From positions 1,116,001 to 1,180,000 of the forward strand of contig JAUFSD010000025.1 of NCBI GenBank assembly GCA_033030425.1: DNA of 64,000 bases, given 5' to 3'. A program made the position numbers and the translations under genes. The DNA comes from Verpa conica. Lineage: Eukaryota > Ascomycota > Pezizomycetes > Pezizales > Morchellaceae. Shown one piece after another: positions 34,031 to 45,523 of the stretch (position 1 is the stretch's first letter; every line of letters starts with the position of its first letter). The notes under the pieces are model-generated. The model saw nothing but the letters and a program-made list of their open reading frames with translations, did not search any database and was not told the DNA's origin.

Positions 34031-34502
34031 GACTTTTAACTAGGGATTATGGAGAAAAGGGCTTTGTGTTGGTGAAAGGTCCTGAATAATCAGGTTATTG
34101 TTATATGATAGGAATTATCCAGGCGGCCAACATAACCCCGCATGCGCAGTGAGCACTGGGCAAGGCTCGAACTTTAACCCTAGCCCTCAAATCGTTAGAT
34201 GTACTCAACGACGTATTTCGTGTATGTGCCTGACTGTTTTCCTTGGGAATGTAGTAGGGGTATAGGCTTTATATAAGCCATTCTAGCTCGGCTCGCGCGG
34301 TGAAGGTATATAGAGTTGAACTTAAGATAGGTCAGGCTAGAATTGATACATATTAAACGTTTCTTGTAAAAGATACCTGTTGAGTCCGGATGTAGATTTA
34401 CCCATGGGGGTAGTATTTTCCAGAATGTGCTGTGTTGTGTTACTTAACAGATCTAGAACTCAAGGAGTCCAATTAAACACACACCGAGCTACCTACTCTA
34501 CG
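34031..34502. promoter_or_regulatory. Shared bidirectional promoter region of the HeLo-pseudokinase / kinase-ankyrin pair
   Basis: These 472 bp separate the two divergent start codons. A near-palindromic TATA-like element (ggctttatataagcc) lies at 34265-34279, roughly in the middle, and could serve either direction. I see no other motif. The bidirectional role is inferred from spacing and orientation. Confidence 0.5.
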
Positions 34503-37500
34503 ATGGATTCTGACGACGACGACTCCGATATCGGCAGTCTAGCCTCAAACTTGGGGGCTACACAGTTTACACCGTTCACCCCCAACTTAACCCTAAGAGA
34601 TTCAAAATCACAAACGACCCTTTCGCTGCTATTGAGTATAATCTCTACAGTTAAAAGCCTTGGAATACCATACGATAGGGTTGATAACGATACATCTGTA
34701 AAGATTGGTGAAGGCGCTACTTATTGTGTCGAGAAAGCCTCTACAATAGCCGTAAATACTCCATCATCAGTTGCGATAAAAAGAACAAAATTCACTATTT
34801 CAAAGGCTGCGACTGAGTCCTACACAGATGACCCTTCCCTCCGAAGGCGCATAAGATCCGTTCTTCTTGAGCTTCAAGTTCTATCGCATCCACCCCTCAA
34901 GGGTCATCCTAATTTTGTCCACCTATTGGGCTACACCTGGGAGGAAACTGCAACAGGATATTCTCCAGCAATTATCGTGGATCTAGCAGAGTTCGGTAGC
35001 CTGGATGGATTTGCAACAAGTGGGCTCTCTTGGACTGATAAACGAATTCTATGCGATGATATAGCAGTAGGACTTGATGCCCTTCATTCTTGTGGAATAG
35101 CGCACGGTGATATGAAGCCAGATAACATACTCGTTTTTAAACACCCTGAGCGGCGGTTTATCGCTAAAGTATCGGACTTTGAACACGCTCTTCTCGGCAC
35201 AGATGTATTGAAATATGGGGGAACTCCGATATATAACGCCCCCGAGGTACATCTGCAAGACCATCCTTCGCAACAACTGTCGATTCCCGTGAGGGATTTT
35301 CCTCTTTGTGATGCCTTTTCATTTGGACTCTCGGTTTTTGAAGTATTCTGTGATGGTAAACGATACTTTGAAAATGAGGATACGCGTCTTTTTAGAGATC
35401 TTCTAACGAGTTTCGACTACGGTAATCCTAATCTACCAATAAATGAAGTATGAAGAGTATCGAAAAATATTCTAAAGGGTAAACTGTAGATAAGGATCGA
35501 CTCTTGAGTCTTGCCTTGAAGTTTCTGGAGATTCAAGGATTTCATCCGGATATGTTGGGAATATGTAGAAGTATTTTCCAAGAAACCCTTTGTCCCCACC
35601 CAATAGACCGCTTGAGAGGGGGTTGGGGTCATATAAGAGAACTCATTGGAGCCGAGACTTTGTGAGAATTTCCAATCACATTTCCTTTTTCGGTAGGACT
35701 AATAGGGATAGTTTACTTCCCACATTGGGCTCGGGCTCGGGTGACCCTTTACCACTGCCGCTGAAGCACCTAGAGACAGAGTATTCGGTATGATAATCTC
35801 CCCCCCTCCCCTATAGCTAGGATCTATTTCTAAAGTTTCTCCAAAGATTCTCTCGTTATACAAAAGCATATCCCTAAATAGCGATAATGTTCGGTCAGAA
35901 ATAGTAGCAGAGCTACGGCATCACTCTAGGCAAAGCATGCTCCCGTCCGAAGAGCGTGCAAAAGCGGCATTCCAACTTAGCCTTTGTAGTGCAATAGGCT
36001 TTGGTCAACCGCTGAACATACAGGAGTCGGCGAACTGGCTTTCGCAAGCGGCATTACATGGGCATGAACTTTCCCTTATTATTGGTTCCCGGATAATGAA
36101 TGCAAATAATTTGCCTATACCCGATGTCTTTTTATACAGCCCTGTTTCACAGGAAACCCGGAGTTTAATTGGCCTTCTCGAAGCCCTGAGTCCAGAAGAC
36201 TATTACTCGAATGCTGTGCGAATTCTCTGGGGCGTGGAATTACGAAAACTCGCCATGAAGCCATTGGATGTGGAAGGAGCTATGGTATATGTCTCTCCAA
36301 GGGAAGGTTTTCTTGAATGGTTCAATACCCACCGCATATCCTACGATCCTACAGCGCTAGGTGAATTTATTGACCGTAACTTTCTCTTACACCATTCCGT
36401 AGAAATTGGTGATATTGAGATATCCAAGCTACTTATTGAAGATGGTGGGACTATAAACTTGGTTAATGGTGCGGGGCAGACGCCTCTTTATCTTGGTTGT
36501 AGAGGGGGTCATGCCGGTGTAGTGAAGATGCTTCTTGCTAAGGGAGCAGACCCCTCAGTATTCGACAAGAAAGGGATTACCCCACTTCATTGGATTGTCC
36601 TCTTCCCTACGACAGAAATAGACGAGATTGCCAAGCTTCTTGTCTCGCACGGGGCAAATCCCAACTCGGCGGGGACAAGTGACTTTGGGGTTTATTTTGA
36701 TAAACTTGGCCTTATTCTATGTGGCTCACCACTTAAATGGGCATGTCTTTGTCAAAATCGCTATGCTATGGAAGTTCTCTTATCATTGTGGTTTGACCCA
36801 GACCTTGAAGCCCTATCGGGTCTGATTTTCGACGCCTTAACTATTCTCAGCGCAAATATGGTGGAAACATTTATCTCAACTAGTAATATTTTGACAGTCC
36901 TCCCCGAGGAAGACCGAGTAGGACTCTATTCAATGATAGGGAGAACACCGGTCACAAACTTTCAAAGATGGATCATTCATGGCGAAGGCTATCAACAGGC
37001 ATACATGTCATGCGTTGATCTACTTCTACGGCACGGGATTCCAGTGGGCGGTTCTCTTCTGGGTGCCGCACCGACACTTAACTTGAACCTGGTTGGAGCA
37101 TTGCTCACTCGAGGGGCAAACCCCTCTGTAAGAGACTCGAAAACTGGGCACACGCCGCTACACAGAGTTATGATGTACTGTATCGATCAATTTCGACTTC
37201 CTAATGTTCTTGGGGTAGTAGAACTACTACTCAAAAGTGGTGCGACACTAGAGGAAGGGGATCCAGGTGATAGTGGCCGGCGGCGGACTCCAAACTTACT
37301 GATGGCCGCATGCGCAAACTCGTTTGCAGCAGCGTGTCCTGTAGAATTAATTAGGCTTTTTCTCTCCTACGGAGCCGACAAAATAATTAATTCTCGTGTC
37401 CACACATCTACGCCACTTCATCAGTGCCATGAGGACCCGCGTGTAACAAAACTGCTGCTAGAGTTTGGTGCAGACCCTAACCTCGAAACGCTAAATCACG

Positions 37501-38141
37501 AAAGTTTAAGTAGAAATCTGGGAAATTATATGGAACCTAGGAAGTGTTGCTTGACCGCTGCTGGAGAAGCATTATTGGAAGAGATGTGGGAAGTCCTGGA
37601 GATACTGCTTGATTATGGAACCACTTTGACGGTGGGCTTAACTGGTGGCCATCAACAAACACTTCTCCATCTAGCTGTCATAAGCTACTACAATTCAATC
37701 TGGTCATCTGGCTACAATCCTAGGGTCCTAGAGAGAACCGCCAGGTTTTTCGAGAAGCTTCTTGATCACCCAGTGATTCAAGGCGCAGAATTAATCAACC
37801 TCCCCGATTGGACAAATTTCACACCTCTGAAGTATGCTATTTGGTTAGCTATACCACGTTGCATAGAGGCCCTTCTGGATAGGGGGGCTCAGATTGACAG
37901 AACATCACCAGAAGTTACCCCACGTATTGTTGCCGATGAATTCTATCGTAACCCTCCATATTTTGTGTATGACGACAATACTAGTGACATTGAGTCCAGT
38001 CTCCGTCAGCGGCAACTATACAGGCAGTCAAAATCGATATACCGTATAGAGCTGAAAAAAGTTATATCAGTCCTCGACACTCATGCCAACAAAACCCTTG
38101 GGCTGGTCTCAGAACAGGCAGTAAGCGACCCTAGCAATTAG
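34503..38141 (+). CDS. Protein kinase with Sel1-like segment and C-terminal ankyrin repeats
   Basis: Four exons: 34503-35447, 35495-35661, 35697-35787 and 35847-38141, about 1165 residues. After an acidic start (MDSDDDDSDIGS) comes a kinase domain: glycine loop KIGEGATYCVEKA, beta-3 Lys in VAIKRTKF, catalytic loop HGDMKPDNIL, metal-binding motif SDFEHAL (DFE instead of DFG) and activation-segment end GTPIYNAPEV. The domain ends at RLRGGWGHIRELIGAET. A Sel1-like region follows (FQLSLCSAIGFGQPLNIQES). The last ~600 residues are ankyrin repeats, such as GQTPLYLGCRGGHAGVVKML and GHTPLHRVMM. The core Lys, Asp and Asn are present, so it may be active. The layout matches RIPK4/ANKK1 in order only, not in demonstrated ancestry. 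It probably senses something through the repeats and acts on a partner; the divergent neighbour is the obvious candidate. Confidence 0.85.
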
Positions 38142-39472
38142 GCATAGCAAAATTCTAGGTACTTACATATTCTTCTGTCATAATTGGGGTTTCTTATTAA
38201 ATTTTTTGGCGCTGAACTACAAGGATTGGCCTTGAAGAGTTTGTATCTAGGCCTAGGGCTAGCTTTCCGCTATTTTTTTTTTCCATTACGATGTTTGATA
38301 TCGCTCCTTAATCAGTCACAATAACGCCTAACTCGTTAATATTGACCTTGGTATATCACTCACTGCTCCTCACTCCTTTACCAATACAGTTATGGGTTTC
38401 CAATTTCCGGGCCTTTCTACCTCTAGAGGACTCTTTACCCGCAGCAGCATCCAACAAAAAAAGATCTACCGATAAAATTCGCTCCGTGTAAGATCACTAT
38501 CATCGTCGATAAGCTCCTCTGGTAACCCATCGCAAACTCGACAGTAGCAGGACGAAGGATATTACTAGGTATATTCTACTTGGGTGCGGTTCACTAAAGC
38601 CAGGGATGGGTATTGTCGGCCAATAAGATGGAAACTGTATTGGAAGGGAGTGTGGTTATATGTTTCTTGTTCTTCCTGGTATCTTTCTTTTAGGCTCTAC
38701 TTGTGATCCACTTGTTATGCTGCGCTCTTTGTCAAAAATCTTCTATGAAAGACCATTATATCTACTTTGTGATAAAGTTCTAAGCTAGAACCCCATGGAA
38801 TCATAGGTGAGAAGTTGATTCACGACTTCTAGAGACCTCTATATTGCTCTATAACTATTGTCAGTATTATCTCGAGACTCTACTAGGGTATGTATACGTA
38901 TAGAGAGTAACAAGGGTGTTAAGTACGAGAAATTGAACTAGTTACTCGATGATCAGATCTTCTCTTGCTGCATGTATGAAATGATTCATTCATTCATTCA
39001 TGAGATCCCCTCTCAACAATTCTATGGAGGGCTCGAGTGGTTTACTGTGATGCATAATGACGTTATTTCTTTCATAAACCAGCCGCCCGGGCCTTGTGAT
39101 AGATACGAGGACAATAGATTCAACATCGTTAAAGACTTGGTTAACATAACTCGAGAGAAACCGCTGTACAACTAGTTAACGGCTATAATCTCGAGTTGCT
39201 CTATGTTGTGTAGTCATTCGCTAGTGGCAATAATAATAAGCGGAGTCTAGCCTCGTGTAGCTTTTCTTAGTACTAGTTTGAGTTTTAGTAAGTATTTAGC
39301 TGACTAGTTTAGGGTTGATCACATCTAACCAACCCCTCGCTCCCTGACTTAGGTTTTAGTTTAAAGTGGCATATAAGAAGCTGAAACCCATATGTTTAAC
39401 TCCTAATCAAACCTCCCAACATCCTTACTCTAACGTATACTGATTGGATCGTTACAGCCAGGATATCTTCAA
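38142..39472. other. Intergenic region
   Basis: No supportable gene. A short CATT tetranucleotide run lies at about 38982-39001. A weak open frame at 38972-39175 spans it and is not convincing. Confidence 0.5.
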
Positions 39473-39921
39473 ATGGCGCCAACATACTTTCCTTTCAACC
39501 ACAATACCAACTCGACCGCTCCTCCCGTCTTCAGATTCGGATATAATCAAATTCTGGGGCAGATCAGCAATTCAAAATTGAATGGAAACTCTGTTCAGCG
39601 CCGAGGCATAGGTTTCGGTGAGTCAACTTATTACAAGTCCACATCCAACTAGCGGGCATCAAAAAAAAAAAAGAAAAAAAGAAAACTAACCCAAGAATAA
39701 AAAAAACGCTAGACTCTACCAACACTATAAACCCAAACTTCACCGAGAAGATCCTGCTAGTTCTCATCTTGGCGTTCCTAGTAATTCTCGTCAAATACAT
39801 TTTCTTCGCGGAAGCTAGTGAGGAGCGTATTATGCGACGCGAGAGACGACCGTCAGGTGGCTGGGTGCTAGGGACTAGTATGACGGAGTATGTTTGGAGG
39901 GAGTCTATATATGAGGATTAA
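39473..39921 (+). CDS. Small single-pass membrane protein, unknown
   Basis: Two exons: 39473-39617 and 39713-39921, in frame, about 117 residues. The N-terminal half is polar and Asn-rich (MAPTYFPFNHNTNSTAPPVF). A single hydrophobic segment ILLVLILAFLVILVKYIFF lies in exon 2. It is followed by a basic patch (RIMRRERRPSGG) and a tail ending in WRESIYED, so the C-terminus is probably cytosolic by the positive-inside rule. The intron has consensus GTGAGT and a long A-rich tract before the acceptor. I do not recognise the family. It lies upstream of the ferric reductase and CFEM-like genes on the same strand, which may or may not be meaningful. Confidence 0.6.
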
Positions 39922-41245
39922 CTGTCCTCATCGCTAAACGCCCATCAAGGAAGGCTAGATGGTGTTTCAAATGTTTTACTTTAGTAGGTTTTTGGCGTGG
40001 ATTATAGGGGGTTATGACGTTGGCGAAGGGGTGGCGTTTGGTCATGGCTATGGGATATTAGCTGGTGGTTTTCTTTTGTTTATATGTGGATATTCTTTTG
40101 TCTTGTTTAGGGTAATTGATGGGTGTTCCTGTGGTATTAAAACTGCGCGTGCGTCTGTATATGCTGTCTTGACTTGCTAGTGTGGTCTCTCCCAAGGTGC
40201 TAGGGCTATAGATTCCAAAGGCTATCCCCTACCTTAAACGCAGTTGCATGTACTTAAATGATAAATTCATTCATTCATACCTTAAACGCAGCATTGGGGA
40301 CTCCCAATCCCGAGTGAGAAGATGTGACCTAACAAACCCCAGAAGGAAATAGCACTAAGCCTGAAGAAAGCATTATAAAGATTACCCACACCCACTCAAT
40401 TCTATATAGTACCCAATATAGTAGAGTAGAATAAAGAGTACAGGGCCAAGGCTTCGGATGCCAAGAGGGGAGTCTCCAAGCTGCTTCCTAGTTGGTAACC
40501 CCTCTTATGTAATGCAGAACTACCCCGCAGGTGGGTCATTAATTATTCGGTATTGTTTCCGAATATAACGGATTAGGAATTGTGGGCTAGGGTCTGAATA
40601 AATACAGATTAGGTTTATCCCAAGAGTAATAATTTCATATGTATTAGGGCCTGACGAATAAGCCCATGTGTCCCTGAGCATAAAGAAAAAACTTCTTATC
40701 TAGCTATCGCCTATAAAAAACAGACTATCTCTGGAAAATACGTAAAGCTTTACCTCCACCTTGTCCTAAGACAGATCCAGAGCGCATATATGCATCGTGA
40801 GTGCGCTCATTTCACCCAGCGAACACGGTTACTGGTCCGCTGGTTACTGGGATTAGAGCGGTATTGAGCACGTTTCCTCCGTCTTGGCAATTGACCAAGA
40901 GATTTTAATTGTGAGCAGGAACTCGACAAGTAGCTAGATTGATTCTGAGTATTGGATAGTATTTTACTCGATCTGGTAGATCTAGCAGTGGAGGAGGCGT
41001 TGGGTGGAGGGGGGGGCATTCTATAGATCTTCTTGGAATTATGCTATTGGCTCTTTTGTAATTAACTGTTATCGGATCTATGAGCATTTTTTCCGTACGC
41101 GTTGATTATCTGCTCATCCCACTCATTCGGTGGGAGGTTTATAGACGTACGAGCCCGCACTTTGGAGATCAGTAAAAGAATTACCAACACTGCGGAACGT
41201 CGCACAGTCTTGATTCTACCACCAGGGACTTCACTGTGTGTCAAG
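39922..41245. other. Intergenic region
   Basis: It contains a 14-bp direct repeat (taccttaaacgcag) near 40231 and 40279 separated by short CATT units. The frame of the next gene is open upstream from 41102 but has no ATG before 41246. No gene supported. Confidence 0.5.
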
Positions 41246-43377
41246 ATGTCGGTGCCTTCGGTCGTTAAACGGGAACATGCACATGCTACGGGAATACCGA
41301 CAGGCTACTGGGAAGGGCCGAGAGCGAAGCCGTATGGGAATATGGGGATGGGTATCTGCGAGGGGAAGGAGAACTGCGACTATTGGGACCATTTCTACCA
41401 ACAACACAATAGCCATGTCCTGGGGATGTAAGTGCCTGACCTCCCTTCGTAAGTGATCTCTAAAGACAATAGCTAATCTGTGCTTATAACACCAGGTTCA
41501 TAACGTGGGGAATCATCGCCGGGATTGTTCTCATAGCCGGCGTAATAAACTTTACTAGCCGTCGCCGTCAAGACCAGTCAAGTAAAGCCCAAGAAGGAAA
41601 GCCAACAGCAAAAAGAAATGATAGAGTTCACGGTGCCCTGGCAGCATTGTTCCGCCGTCACCTACTGCCACAGTCGCTGTGGGGCCTGTTTCCGCGTGTC
41701 ACACGGCTCCAGGGACTCATGGTGCTCCTCTTAACGCTCTACTGCATCCTCTTCACGTTCATCGGCATCTCTTACGGCGAGTGGGTGAACCCCACCACAC
41801 CTCCGGGAAGACGAATCGGTTTTCTCGAATTCGGGGGTGATCGGACTGGCTGCCTCGCCTTCGCTTTCGTGCCATTGGTTTTCGTCCTCTCGTCCAGGGA
41901 TAACATATTCTCGCTGATCACTGGAGTCTCTTATCAGCATTTCAACTTCTTGCATCGATGGGTGGGTAGGTTTATCTTCATCATGACTTGGGTCCATACA
42001 GTTCTGTGGTCGATAGAGTTGGGTATTATGTATCAGCCACAGCCGACGAAGTATATAACGACGTGGAAGAAGAGGTATTGGAAGTATGGCGTTGGGGCTA
42101 CCGCCCTATTGACGTTCTTGTTTGTGCATTCTTTCAGGAGTGTCCAGAGGTGGACTGGGTATGAGTTTTTTAGAAAGAGTCATGAGTTTATTGCGGTGTT
42201 GTTCTTGGGGGCTTGTTGGGGTCATTGGCCGGATATGAGGGAATGTAAGTTTTTTTCTTCTTTTCATTACGGGGTTTGGTTTTTGGAGTGGGGGGGTGCT
42301 GAATTGAGTAAAGGGATGATTGCCGGTATTGCCATCGTCTTCTTCGATAGGTTTGTTAGATATACACGCATGTTCTTCATCCACATGAACTGGACTTCCG
42401 GTGAAAACGGTGGTAAGTGGACCTCCACCAGGGCAGTAGATACTCTATTGACGATTTTACATTCAGCATTTGGCCTACACGCTTTCGACGGCACTATTGA
42501 ACGCCACCACGACACCGACGGAGTCGATGTTCTGATTCTCCGCGTGAAGGGAAGCGTCACTTGGAACGCCGGACAACACTTCTTTCTCACATTCCCATCC
42601 CTCAACTTCTTCGAGTCGCATCCTTTCACGCCATCGAATACTCCTACGATCCGTGAGGGGGCTTATGAGCAACTCTACATCATCAGGGCTCTCAACGGAC
42701 AAACAAAACGTCTTACGAAGCTCTGCGAGGAGCCAGGTAAAGCTTACTCTCTACCAACTATTGTGTGCGGTCCTTACGGTACTCCGGTTGTTGATGAAAC
42801 TGCAACAAACTACCAATTTATTGCCGGGGGAACGGGGGTTTCGTTCACTCTGCCGTTAGCTCAACAGAGCATTGCTTCGGCGGCTGGAAAAAGAAGGGTG
42901 CTTGATTTTGTGTGGATTGTTCGTCGGGCGGAGAACCTAAGGTGGATACAAAAGGACTTGCTGGAGTTGAAGAGGCAAGCGGGTGATGCCTCGGGGGTGG
43001 AGCTGTTCATTAAGATTTTTGTTACGCGAGAGGGGGATACAAACGGTTCATCGTCACCCCCGTCTCCAGGATCTATTGACAGTATTAATACACCTGAAGT
43101 ACTGGAGGAGAAGACAATGGATGTAGAGAAGGTGAGGCCGCAAGGGGATGATCATGATATCACCAGTTGGCTGAGGAACCACCATCCTCAATGCAAGGAT
43201 ATCGTCACATCATTCCGCGATGAGTGTGTAGGAAGGATTCAAGTCCTGGCGTCTGGACCGCCGGAACTGGGAAGGGATTTAAGAGAGTCTGTTGCACTAT
43301 GTAATGATGGAAGCAAGGTTTGGAAAGGTGATGTGGGTGGAGAGGTTTCTTTGTACTGGGACAGCAGGGAGTACTAA
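41246..43377 (+). CDS. Ferric reductase transmembrane component (FRE type)
   Basis: Three exons: 41246-41427, 41496-42244 and 42314-43377, about 664 residues. The second intron removes a stretch that stays open by chance, and its removal restores RECEWM-type continuity into IAGIAIVFFDR. The integral membrane part holds paired histidines for two haems: HRWVGRFIFIMTWVH and a second pair in SHEFIAVLFLGACWGHW. The cytosolic part has the FAD motif SHPFTPSNTP and the NADPH glycine motif IAGGTGVSFTLPLA, with a C-terminal VLASGPPELGRDL. It moves electrons from NADPH across the plasma membrane to reduce Fe(III) or Cu(II) for uptake. All key motifs are intact. It lacks a clear signal peptide; the first span is FITWGIIAGIVLIAGVINF. 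It lies in a possible iron-uptake neighbourhood with 44691-45523. Confidence 0.92.
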
Positions 43378-44690
43378 ATTCCCTCTTGTAAGTCATAAAA
43401 TTTAATTCTATACTCCCTGGCCAGTGGTCTAGTTATATGCGTTATCTATATAAAAGAGACTGGACATAGCCCAGTTGCGAGTGATTACCAGTGACGGAGG
43501 CAGTGACTACAGCGTGTGAACCCTAGAAGTGTAAATATTTGCGTAGGCCAAGTTATAAAACACGAGTACGCCTAATGTGGGCTGTGTACGAAAGGCGGGA
43601 TAGAGCATATGTAGCTACCCAGGCACCCTCCTCCAAAGGCTATACAATGTATTCTCTTTCTCTGAGCCTCCGTCAATTCCAGAGTATACGTAATTCCTAT
43701 CATTTGAAGTTGATCTTCCATTGAATACCTCACAGCCCACTACTAAAAACAACAGCGACCCAGAGCCCGTTTCGAAAGATGATCTCCCCCCTGGTGTAAC
43801 AACCATTTCCGGCACCTGAATCATGAAACGTCACTCCCCGGCTACTCCCAGTCGGGTTGACTTTCCTTTACGTGCGCCTAAAGTGTATATCCATTGAGAA
43901 TTTGCCGCGCATTGGCTACTAACGCATGACTACATACAGCTGAGACAGTCCATCATTCTGATTGGTGCGCTCGGCCGAGTCCGCACCGCCTCGTATTACT
44001 GATATGATTCGTACGCATCGTACCAACGTAAGCACTTTCAGCCTTGGGTTTTTGTTATTCCCCCCCCCGCCTTGATGAGGCTCTACGAGTATTAAGCTTC
44101 GGGGTTTGGGTCTGTACTACAGTTCTTGGAGGGGTGTACCGGTAGTACGGGGAACACATGTACAATAACGAGTTTGGTTAGAGTGGTATGTATGGATGAA
44201 TTGGTTTTTATGTAGTCGGACTATTTTTGGCTGTAGGTTCAAGTGCAGTTTCTGGTAGGAGACTTTTGGAAGGTTCTCGTGCGTATTCAATTTATGGCTT
44301 GGTTTCTTGTTCGTCTGTCTCGTAGGGGGGCTGGAGTATAAGTATTGCTTGGCGGGGGGTGAAGGAAAAAGAAAACAATAGGACATAAAGTGCACAAAAC
44401 GATATGCATACCGCAAATCTTTCCCCCCACTCCATGGTAGATATAATCGTACGAAAGGAAATAAAAAATAAAAGTGCATTTCTCTACAGCTCGAACGAGG
44501 CAGAACCGTGGGCTGCATTGAACCGCGTCAGAGCGCAAGTGATCGACCGTTCACCCGTCTCTGCTGCTCTAAAGAAAGAGATAAATAGTAGGTACTCCTC
44601 CCCCGAGCTGAATACAGGAATCACTACCCACACACTCATCCATCCTTAAGCAGCTTCCTCACACAACAAACTCTACTATCGTTAAGAAAC
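43378..44690. other. Intergenic region
   Basis: Promoter side of the CFEM-like gene. A C-run lies at 44061-44069. No gene recognised. Confidence 0.5.
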
Positions 44691-45523
44691 ATGAGATACT
44701 CTACTCTTTTCCTCGCCTCGGTGGTCCTTGCGCTCTTCGGGGTATCCTTTGCACAAGGGCAAAATGATACTTACCAGGACATAAACCAATACGTAGAGGA
44801 TATTCCGGTCTGTGTCCGCACTTGCTATGATTTCCTGGTATTCTACTACCAGCACACATGCAGGTACGTCTACACCCAATACACATTTCCCTGATGATAG
44901 TCTTGCTTGTGGTAGATTACTGATCCCCCCCATGTAGTAACGGGGTAGACCTTAAGTGCGTGTGCGAGACTCCCGAGCCAGATCTCACAGACCCGATACT
45001 AGCACAGGCCTTCGGCGAGGCGGTGGCATGTACACAGAACTGCAGTATCTACGACCAAACCAGATTTGCTGCTGCTAATAACAAACTCACCGATACTTGC
45101 GAGCCTTACTACTCCGTAAACGGTATGATTTTAAACTACCTATCTAGATCACATTTAAAAAAAAAACTAACCTTCGGTGTTCCAGGTGAACCAACAACTG
45201 CAAGCCATGGATACTACGAGACAGCACTTGGTACATACCACACTGTACTAAACCTCTCATCTGGCTCCGGTTCAGCCTATCCCACCAGGGTAGCACATAA
45301 CATAACTGGCTCTTTTGCTGGTCCTACGCCTACAGGCTCAGGCGCCCCAGTCGTAACTGGGTCTGTGACTGCTGCGTCTAATGCGACTTTGAGCACCTCT
45401 GTGGGGATCGCTCAGCAGACTGCAAACTCGGCGGATTGGAATATCAAACATAATTGGCAGATGACGATTGGACTTCCTATGATTGCTTCGTTGGTGTTGT
45501 CGTTTGGTGTGCAGTTTCTTTAG
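44691..45523 (+). CDS. Secreted GPI-anchored CFEM-like eight-cysteine protein
   Basis: Three exons: 44691-44863, 44938-45122 and 45186-45523, about 231 residues. The signal peptide is MRYSTLFLASVVLALFGVSF. The mature domain carries eight cysteines spaced as C-x3-C-x11-C-x7-C-x-C-x21-C-x3-C-x18-C, starting in IPVCVRTC. This is close to the CFEM pattern, with a longer gap between the fifth and sixth cysteines. A Ser/Thr/Gly-rich stalk follows, and the C-terminus is hydrophobic (GLPMIASLVLSFGVQFL), as in GPI-anchor signals. CFEM proteins sit on the fungal cell wall or membrane and some bind haem or iron. Cysteine pattern and both signals are seen; the haem role is only a family possibility. Confidence 0.78.

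Noticed and set aside
38982..40276. CATT tetranucleotide runs at two places as a possible CRISPR or satellite array
   Set aside because: Only three to four units each with no spacers; ordinary microsatellite slippage.
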